A DNA stretch of 12,541 bases from Gammaproteobacteria bacterium (GTDB lineage Bacteria; Pseudomonadota; Gammaproteobacteria; Chromatiales; Chromatiaceae). The translations under genes were made by a program, and so were the position numbers. The stretch's first letter is position 1, and the number at the start of each line of letters is the position of its first letter. The notes under the pieces were generated by a model. The model had not been told where the DNA came from. It did no database searches and saw only the letters and a program-made list of their open reading frames with translations. The stretch is taken from assembly GCA_029287695.1 (NCBI GenBank), contig JARFQQ010000007.1, positions 1-12,541 on the forward strand, read 5' to 3'. This document shows positions 8,952-12,541 of this stretch, piece after piece.

Positions 8952-9863
8952 TCAGCCTTGCTGAAAGAGCGTGTTGCGCGCGACTTCGGTGATCGCGGAG
9001 ACGGCGGGGTGCTTGATACGGCGTTCCGCGGAGATCAGGTAGTAGCGCTCGGTGAGCTCGTCCGTGCGACCGATGACCTCGACGCCGTATTTCTGGAGAA
9101 CATCATTCTCGACTGCAGTCGGCGAGGTGAAGACACCGGCGCCGCCCTCGCCAAAAGCCTTCATCAGCGCCCTGTCTTCGAATTCAGCGACGACGACCGG
9201 CGTGAACCCCTGTCGTTCCATCCAGAGATCCAGGTCCCTTCTGTGACTACTGCCACTGTTCGGCATCAGGAAGTCTGCGCCGTCGAGCGATTCCGGGAAG
9301 TTTGCCCGTAGCGATTCTGCATGCCCGGAGAATGAGAAGAATGTGACGCCTGATTCCCCCAGGAGATGGTTGTAGGCGCGGATGTTGAGGGCAGGATTGA
9401 TCGGACTGTCGGCAAGCACCACATCGAGCTTGTGTACCGAGAGGTCAGCAAGCAGATCGACCAGTGGAGCTTCGTTGCAGATTAGTCTGACCGATTCCTG
9501 CATCTGCAGGATCGGCTCCAGTACCCTGTATGCCAGCAGCTTCGGAACAATCATGGCAACGCCGACCCGCAGGGTGATGCTCGCACCGGGGGTCTTGCCA
9601 GCAAGTACATCCTGAAGTTCCACCCCCAGTCTGAACATCTCGTCCGCATAGGAGAAGACAAGGCGCCCCGTGTCCGTCAGGACGAGGTTGCGGCCTTCCC
9701 GCTGAAACAGCTTGTCGCCGATCTGTTCCTCGAGATCACGCAACTGGCCGCTGATGGTCTGCGGTGTGACGAAGAGTGCCTCGGATGCACGGGCGATGGA
9801 TCCGTGACTGGCAACAGCCCAGAAATAGCGCAGGTGTTTGAGATTGAGATTCAGGTTCTGCAT
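8952..9863 (-). CDS. nhaR: LysR-family transcriptional activator NhaR
   Basis: The 303-residue regulator opens with LNLKHLRYFWAVASHGSIARASEAL and continues VTPQTISGQLRDLEEQIGDKLFQR.GR, a winged helix-turn-helix at about residues 8-66. The PQTI.GQ.R.LEE wording, the YADEMF linker, SQHKLD-like VHKLDVVLADSPI, FEDRALMKAFGEG and AERRIKHPAV blocks match NhaR rather than generic LysR proteins. In E. coli NhaR senses Na+ and activates the Na+/H+ antiporter gene nhaA, osmC and others. The effector domain covers about residues 92-300. The start at 9863 places the family's HLRYFW motif about ten residues in, as usual, although the Shine-Dalgarno is weak. It lies 61 nt downstream of uspE on the same strand, so read-through from uspE is possible. 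No antiporter gene is next to it in this window. Confidence 0.87.
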   Translation of the reverse strand: MQNLNLNLKHLRYFWAVASHGSIARASEALFVTPQTISGQLRDLEEQIGDKLFQREGRNLVLTDTGRLVFSYADEMFRLGVELQDVLAGKTPGASITLRVGVAMIVPKLLAYRVLEPILQMQESVRLICNEAPLVDLLADLSVHKLDVVLADSPINPALNIRAYNHLLGESGVTFFSFSGHAESLRANFPESLDGADFLMPNSGSSHRRDLDLWMERQGFTPVVVAEFEDRALMKAFGEGGAGVFTSPTAVENDVLQKYGVEVIGRTDELTERYYLISAERRIKHPAVSAITEVARNTLFQQG

Positions 9864-9924
9864 CGAGACTCATGCCATGATTTTTCGGACGCCAAACGCG
9901 AAGGGTCTTTACCGATCATAACAG

Positions 9925-10866
9925 TCAGGCCTTGATCAGTGTGACGGGAGAGACGAAGCTCTCGGGCTTGACGGCAAGGATTGAGGCGGATGTCGTCTGC
10001 AACAGCTCTTCTGCCGTGTTGCCGATAAAGAATCCCGGGATGCCGGTGCGTCCGATGGTTCCCATGACAAGAAGATCGGCATCCATCCGGCTTCCCAGGT
10101 CACGTATGGTTGCAGCAGTCGGTCCTTTCCTGAGGTAGACATTGTCCGCTTCGCTATCGAGTCCATAGTGTTCCAGCAGGTCGTCCAGGCGCTTGCGCCG
10201 CTCACTCCTTGTCGTTTCGATCAGCAGTTCGAGCTCCTTTCCGGAAATTCGGCCACGCCCGTTACGCAAGGTCGATTCACCGTGCATCTTCCATGCATGC
10301 ACCACGGAGAGTTGCGCCGACTCCCTGCTGGCCAGCGAGGATGCCAGGTCCATCACCATGCGCGAGCAGCCGCCGTCCGTCTTCTCCGAAGGATTGACTG
10401 CAGCAAGGATATTTCTGTAAGGATGCGACACCGCTGGACGATCGATCCACACGGGACAGGGACACTTGCGCAACAGATGCAGGTCCGTACTGCCGAGCAG
10501 GCGTCTCGAAAAACCGTCCGGGGGACGCGCAGCCTTCATGACGAGGTCATGGCCATTGCGAAGCACCGCTCGAATGACCTCGACAAAATCGATACCGGTC
10601 TCGACCCGTGAGTAAATGAGATCATCATGCTCACGGAATCCCGCAATGAGCTCGTCGAGCTGTTGCTGCATGCGATCGCGAAGGATGGCATTCAAGTCGG
10701 TGCCCAGGCGTTCCTTCAGTTCCGCCGATGTCTCCCGGTCGCTGATCACATCCATGACAGTCAGGCGCGCTTCGTTGGTGGTGGCCAGCTTCACCGCGCG
10801 CTCCAGCGCCCATGTCGAGCCGGCATTGCCATCCGCAAAGAAAAGTATGTTCTTGAAACGTTTCAT
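9925..10866 (-). CDS. uspE: UspE-like tandem universal stress protein
   Basis: The 313-residue cytoplasmic protein has two Usp domains, about residues 3-145 and 150-303. The first contains DLVMKAA and STDLHLLRKCPCPVWI. The second contains VMGTIGRTGIPGFFIGNTAEELL (residues 267-289), the G-x2-G-x9-G nucleotide-binding loop, here followed by Asn-Thr rather than the commoner Ser/Thr, exactly as in E. coli UspE. The tail VKPESFVSPVTL also matches UspE (316 residues in E. coli). UspE is linked there to oxidative-stress tolerance, adhesion and motility; the molecular activity is not known. The start is well supported: GGAG (complement of 10873-10876) sits six bases before the ATG. Its 5' region is long and contains a palindrome and a possible leader peptide. 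Orthology is likely but rests on recalled sequence, so UspA-family would be the conservative label. Confidence 0.88.
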   Translation of the reverse strand: MKRFKNILFFADGNAGSTWALERAVKLATTNEARLTVMDVISDRETSAELKERLGTDLNAILRDRMQQQLDELIAGFREHDDLIYSRVETGIDFVEVIRAVLRNGHDLVMKAARPPDGFSRRLLGSTDLHLLRKCPCPVWIDRPAVSHPYRNILAAVNPSEKTDGGCSRMVMDLASSLASRESAQLSVVHAWKMHGESTLRNGRGRISGKELELLIETTRSERRKRLDDLLEHYGLDSEADNVYLRKGPTAATIRDLGSRMDADLLVMGTIGRTGIPGFFIGNTAEELLQTTSASILAVKPESFVSPVTLIKA

Positions 10867-10872
10867 AACTAA

Positions 10873-10876
10873 CTCC
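10873..10876 (-). promoter_or_regulatory. Ribosome binding site of uspE
   Basis: GGAG on the - strand lies six bases upstream of the ATG at 10866, a near-ideal Shine-Dalgarno arrangement that fixes the start of the stress protein. Confidence 0.75.
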
Positions 10877-10884
10877 GGTTCGAT

Positions 10885-10932
10885 TCAGCCGGGCGCAATG
10901 AGTGTGGTTAACAAAATGACGAAGAGTGTCAT
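10885..10932 (-). other. Possible 15-residue hydrophobic leader peptide upstream of uspE
   Basis: An ATG at 10932 reads MTLFVILLTTLIAPG and then TGA, ending 18 bases before the uspE start. A GGGAG element lies about ten bases upstream of this ATG, and six bases upstream of an overlapping ATG at 10936 in another frame. The composition is strikingly hydrophobic, but an ORF this short can arise by chance and there is no comparative evidence here. Confidence 0.2.
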
Positions 10933-10961
10933 CCATTTCGATCTCCCGTGACCTTTCGCAA

Positions 10962-10972
10962 GTCGTCACGAC
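10962..10972. promoter_or_regulatory. Small palindrome upstream of uspE, candidate operator
   Basis: GTCGTCACGAC is a perfect five-base inverted repeat around a central base, about 95 bases upstream of the uspE start. The position fits an operator or activator site. I do not recognise the cognate regulator and could not place convincing -35/-10 boxes next to it. Confidence 0.25.
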
Positions 10973-11033
10973 AATTACTTTGTATGGGCTTTTGAGCTAA
11001 ATGAAAAATCGAATTGTTGTCTCATATAGTTCG

Positions 11034-11065
11034 AAAAAAGCGAACAGTTGCGGCGACTGGCCGCA
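11034..11065 (-). terminator. Possible terminator downstream of the HPF-like gene
   Basis: On the - strand TGCGGC, loop CAGTC, GCCGCA form a six-pair hairpin (11065-11049), followed nine bases later by six Ts (11039-11034). The gap between stem and T-run is longer than in a canonical rho-independent terminator, and the position about 120 bases past the stop codon is also distant. Confidence 0.3.
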
Positions 11066-11184
11066 GGTATGGACTCAGCGCCTTGACTGCAGGCTGTCTG
11101 TCATCAGCCAGGGCAGGGTGAGACAGTTCTTGTGCGCGCACTCCCGCAGCGGAGACAGCGTCGATGATGCGGGGTTGAAGGGAT

Positions 11185-11490
11185 TCAGGGCGAGAAGGGA
11201 AGTGTTCGGACCAGATATCTGCGGCTCAGGGTTCTGCCTGTTCGCTCGATGGCACGCCGTACTGCGAGATTTTCCGAGGATTGTATCTCTTCGATAGCAA
11301 TGCTCTCTCTGCTCCTGAGATGCGTCACCACGCGGCACAGGCTGAGTTTGCTGCCGCGCGTGTCGTCATCTTCCCTGAGGCTGATATGGATGCGCATGAT
11401 ATCCGCTTCGAACGCTGTGAGGTTGAAGTGCAGAAGATCCCTGATCTTGCTCGTCTGGCTGTTGCCTGTCGAATCGATGGAGATTCTCAT
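11185..11490 (-). CDS. HPF/RaiA-family ribosome-associated miniprotein
   Basis: The 101-residue protein has the compact beta-alpha-beta-beta-beta-alpha pattern of the ribosome-hibernation HPF/RaiA fold. It starts with MRISIDSTGN (strand 1) and a helix at about 13-28, then MRIHISLREDDDTRGSKLSLCRVVTHLR (about 32-59), matching the family's V.VHLSDENG...G.DK.C.I.. signature. The last parts are SIAIEEIQS and a final helix of about 72-95 rich in Arg (AVRRAIERTGRTLSRRY). Family members bind the 30S decoding region in stationary phase or stress. This subgroup is shorter than long HPF and lacks the dimerising C-terminal domain, so 70S silencing rather than 100S dimerisation would be the default guess. 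The ATG at 11490 is chosen because strand 1 begins immediately; the Shine-Dalgarno is poor. It is transcribed towards uspE and divergently from the rhodanese gene. Identification is by pattern, without alignment. Confidence 0.72.
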   Translation of the reverse strand: MRISIDSTGNSQTSKIRDLLHFNLTAFEADIMRIHISLREDDDTRGSKLSLCRVVTHLRSRESIAIEEIQSSENLAVRRAIERTGRTLSRRYLVRTLPFSP

Positions 11491-11547
11491 TGTTGTCTCG
11501 CCGGGAAAAAGTGTACCTGGAGTGCATTCCGCGGCTGATACGGTTAC

Positions 11548-11599
11548 CCCGGAATACAGATTTCACCCTGCATACTGCACGAAGGTCGTCATTTCCGGG
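11548..11599. repeat. Inverted repeat CCCGGAA / TTCCGGG in the divergent spacer
   Basis: CCCGGAA (11548-11554) and TTCCGGG (11593-11599) are perfect seven-base inverted arms separated by 38 bases, upstream of the HPF-like gene on the - strand. They could form a 5' leader hairpin or be paired binding half-sites; chance is also possible. Confidence 0.25.
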
Positions 11600-11653
11600 T
11601 TCGATTTTCCAGCTGTTTGATTCGTGTTTTTCGATGTCTCGCAGCAGTTTCCT

Positions 11654-11683
11654 TTTAACGACTTCAGGCTTCGAGTTTAACGA
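11654..11683. repeat. Direct repeat TTTAACGA x2 with 22-bp phasing
   Basis: TTTAACGA occurs at 11654-11661 and again at 11676-11683. The start-to-start distance of 22 bp is close to two helical turns, so both copies face the same side of the DNA. They lie between the divergent HPF-like and rhodanese genes, about 100 bases upstream of the rhodanese start, a position that suits an activator or response-regulator site. Confidence 0.35.
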
Positions 11684-11779
11684 TGCCTGTTTGACCTGAA
11701 TTCGAACAATCGTCCCCTTTCAAACCAGCCGGGCTGACTCCACCATCTTCCTGTGTTTGAAATATGTCGGAGCAGAGTT

Positions 11780-12115
11780 ATGTATTCCCGTTTTCTGGAA
11801 GTCCTTCCCAACGCAGTTCACGACCAGCTCAACAAGGGGCGTGATCTCTACCTCGTCGACGTCAGGCCGGCATATGAATACACGAGAGGCCATCCTCCGG
11901 GTGCCGTCTCGATTCCGCTGGAGCGAATCAGCCAGATGGAGATTCGTCGCGAACTCGGTGATGAGGCGGGCAGGCAGAGCCCCCTCTACCTCATTTCCGG
12001 TTCCGGAGAGAAGGCTGTGAAGGCTGCCACGAAACTACAGCAGGAGGGGTTGCATCAGTGCCTTCTCGTTCGCGGAGGGACCGATGCCTGGTCGGAGGAT
12101 TACCATCTTTCCTGA
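11780..12115 (+). CDS. Single-domain rhodanese-like protein lacking the catalytic cysteine
   Basis: The 111-residue protein is one rhodanese domain. It shows LYLVDVRPAYEYTRGHPPGAVSIPLERI (about 27-55, the CH2A-like DVR...E...GHIPGA.NIP signature), PLYLISGSGEKAVKAATKL (68-86, the active-site loop region) and LVRGGTDAWSEDYHL at the end. Active rhodaneses read C-x-x-G-x-R at the loop; here the loop is S73-G-S-G-E-K78. The nucleophilic Cys is Ser (codon TCC at 11996-11998) and the Arg is Lys, so sulfur transfer by a persulfide is not expected. The frame is open from a GTG at 11753, but the ATG at 11780 is preferred because GGAG (11769-11772) lies seven bases upstream and the N-terminus then matches family length. 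It precedes sufB by 257 bp on the same strand. The remaining fold is intact, so it is more likely a binding or regulatory protein than a decaying gene. Confidence 0.85.
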   Translation: MYSRFLEVLPNAVHDQLNKGRDLYLVDVRPAYEYTRGHPPGAVSIPLERISQMEIRRELGDEAGRQSPLYLISGSGEKAVKAATKLQQEGLHQCLLVRGGTDAWSEDYHLS

Positions 12116-12116
12116 A

Positions 12117-12128
12117 CGTCTGCAGACG
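12117..12128. repeat. Perfect 12-bp palindrome after the rhodanese gene
   Basis: CGTCTGCAGACG starts one base after the rhodanese stop codon. It could fold as a four-pair stem with a TGCA loop, but no T-run follows, so it is not a convincing terminator. A palindrome of this length may also be a protein site or chance. Confidence 0.3.
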
Positions 12129-12252
12129 GGAATTCTTCCTCTCCAGGGTGTTGCGCCAGTCAGGAATCCTTGCCTGCATGACTTTTGAAAACCTTTTCCG
12201 GCGGTACGCTGAACAGCAATACACAGAGCATTAAACGGCGATCCTGCAGCCT

Positions 12253-12270
12253 GCAGCAAGGATGCTGCTT
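12253..12270 (+). terminator. Weak hairpin in the rhodanese-sufB spacer
   Basis: GCAGC, loop AAGGAT, GCTGC form a five-pair hairpin followed only by TTCCC. It is the best termination candidate for the rhodanese transcript, yet it lacks a proper U-tract. The rest of this 257-bp spacer, apart from the promoter region near 12312-12365, shows nothing I can name. Confidence 0.2.
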
Positions 12271-12311
12271 CCCGGAACAGAGCCGTGCAATAAACCACAG
12301 AATTTACTGTA

Positions 12312-12340
12312 TTGAATGTAACTCGGCACTGCTCGATACT
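12312..12340 (+). promoter_or_regulatory. Candidate sigma-70 promoter of the suf locus
   Basis: TTGAAT (12312-12317) as -35 and GATACT (12335-12340) as -10, separated by 17 bases, each match four of six consensus positions. Transcription would begin at about 12347, giving a leader of roughly 26 nt before the sufB ATG at 12373. The AT-rich local composition supports a promoter here. Confidence 0.4.
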
Positions 12341-12365
12341 ATAACCGAGTAAAAAGCTAGGTAAT
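12341..12365. promoter_or_regulatory. Imperfect dyad at the suf start site, possible IscR-type operator
   Basis: ATAACCGAGT (12341-12350), then AAAAA, then GCTAGGTAAT (12356-12365) form a 25-bp dyad with seven of ten arm positions matching. The left arm resembles the ATA..CGACT arm of IscR type 1 sites; the right arm fits poorly. It would overlap the predicted transcription start and so suit a repressor. A second inverted repeat, ACTCGG (12321-12326) and CCGAGT (12345-12350), brackets the -10 box. Confidence 0.28.
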
Positions 12366-12372
12366 TATCCCC

Positions 12373-12541
12373 ATGAGCACAACAGCAGAAGAAATCAGAG
12401 GCTACGTCGAAAGCGGTTACGAACACGGATTCGTGACCGAAGTAGAAACCGATATCATCCCGCCGGGCTTGAGTGAGGATGTCATCCGTCAGATTTCCGA
12501 AAGAAAGTCGGAGCCGGAATGGTTACTAGCGTATCGCCTGA
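12373..12541 (+). CDS. sufB: Fe-S cluster assembly protein SufB, N-terminal 56 residues (runs off the right edge)
   Basis: The visible part begins MSTTAEEIRGYVESGYEHGF and continues TEVETDIIPPGLSEDVIRQ and ISERKSEPEWLLAYRL. The GF.T..ETD..P.GL.E.VIR.IS..K.EPEW.L..RL pattern is the hallmark N-terminus of SufB, the subunit of the SufBC2D scaffold on which Fe-S clusters are built with sulfur from SufS(E). The catalytic C-terminal beta-helix lies beyond the window. The ATG at 12373 gives the standard family start; an AGG at 12359-12361 is a rather distant Shine-Dalgarno. sufC, sufD and sufS would be expected downstream. No iscR or sufR regulator gene precedes it here; the upstream neighbour is the cysteine-less rhodanese. 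Confidence 0.93.
   Translation, partial: MSTTAEEIRGYVESGYEHGFVTEVETDIIPPGLSEDVIRQISERKSEPEWLLAYRL

Larger units (their letters stand above)
10867..11184. other. 318-bp spacer between uspE and the HPF-like gene
   Basis: Both flanking genes are on the - strand, so this holds the uspE 5' region and the HPF-like gene's 3' region. What I see is the uspE ribosome binding site, the possible leader ORF, the 11-bp palindrome at 10962-10972, an AT-rich stretch at about 10970-11040 that is the likeliest promoter zone for uspE, and a GC-rich hairpin at 11049-11065. A + strand ORF from 11001 runs antisense into the HPF-like gene and looks non-coding. Confidence 0.5.

Noticed and set aside
11132..11141. 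GTGCGCGCAC palindrome
   Set aside because: Simple alternating GC palindrome downstream of the HPF-like stop codon; common by chance in GC-rich DNA.
11001..11297. + strand ORF of 98 codons in the uspE to HPF-like spacer
   Set aside because: No good ribosome binding site, low-complexity unfamiliar translation, and its 3' half is antisense to the better supported HPF-like gene.
11490..11699. + strand ORF of 69 codons before the rhodanese gene
   Set aside because: No ribosome binding site or domain, and it runs through the repeats of the divergent spacer.
11753..11779. GTG start extending the rhodanese protein by nine residues
   Set aside because: It lacks a ribosome binding site, while the ATG at 11780 has GGAG at proper spacing.
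12178..12234. 18-residue ORF in the rhodanese-sufB spacer
   Set aside because: Too short, Shine-Dalgarno candidate too distant, and no other support.

Overview
The window looks like chromosomal DNA from a gammaproteobacterium. The proteins read like gammaproteobacterial members of their families: NhaR, a UspE-type tandem stress protein, SufB, and a GlgB whose catalytic residues sit at a constant three-residue offset from the E. coli ones. I cannot name a genus. The coding DNA is moderately GC-rich and the spacers near the right end are visibly more AT-rich. I see no insertion sequence, phage gene, CRISPR array, tRNA or rRNA.

Region 1 (1-8937, + strand) is a tight glycogen / alpha-glucan operon. 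In order it holds the 3' part of a GH57 alpha-amylase-type glycosidase, malQ (4-alpha-glucanotransferase), glgB (branching enzyme), glgA (ADP-glucose glycogen synthase), glgP (phosphorylase) and a 62-residue membrane miniprotein. Neighbours overlap by 1 to 8 nt, except for a 14-nt gap before glgP, so translational coupling is likely. GlgA and GlgB build branched glycogen. GlgP releases glucose-1-phosphate from outer chains. MalQ and the GH57 enzyme trim and re-lengthen short maltodextrins. GlgC (ADP-glucose pyrophosphorylase) and GlgX (debranching) are not in the visible part. The GH57 gene runs off the left edge, so the operon may continue there. A hairpin at 8919-8951 fills the convergent junction with the next block.

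Region 2 (8952-11490, - strand) is a stress-response block. It is read right to left as an HPF/RaiA-type ribosome-associated miniprotein, then a UspE-like tandem universal stress protein, then nhaR (LysR family). uspE and nhaR are 61 nt apart and may be co-transcribed. The HPF-like gene is separated from uspE by 318 bp containing a possible terminator, a small palindrome and a possible leader peptide.

Region 3 (11491-12541, + strand) begins with a spacer of about 290 bp between divergent genes, carrying a phased direct repeat. It is followed by a single-domain rhodanese-like protein whose catalytic cysteine is replaced by serine, and then, after a 257-bp spacer with a candidate promoter/operator, by the N-terminus of SufB, which runs off the right edge. 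SufB is the Fe-S cluster assembly scaffold.

The glycogen operon is conventional. The less ordinary items are the serine-for-cysteine rhodanese beside the suf locus, the membrane miniprotein coupled to glgP, the small HPF-like gene in the stress block, and the absence of an adjacent iscR/sufR regulator before sufB. I found no convincing wholly new multi-gene system.
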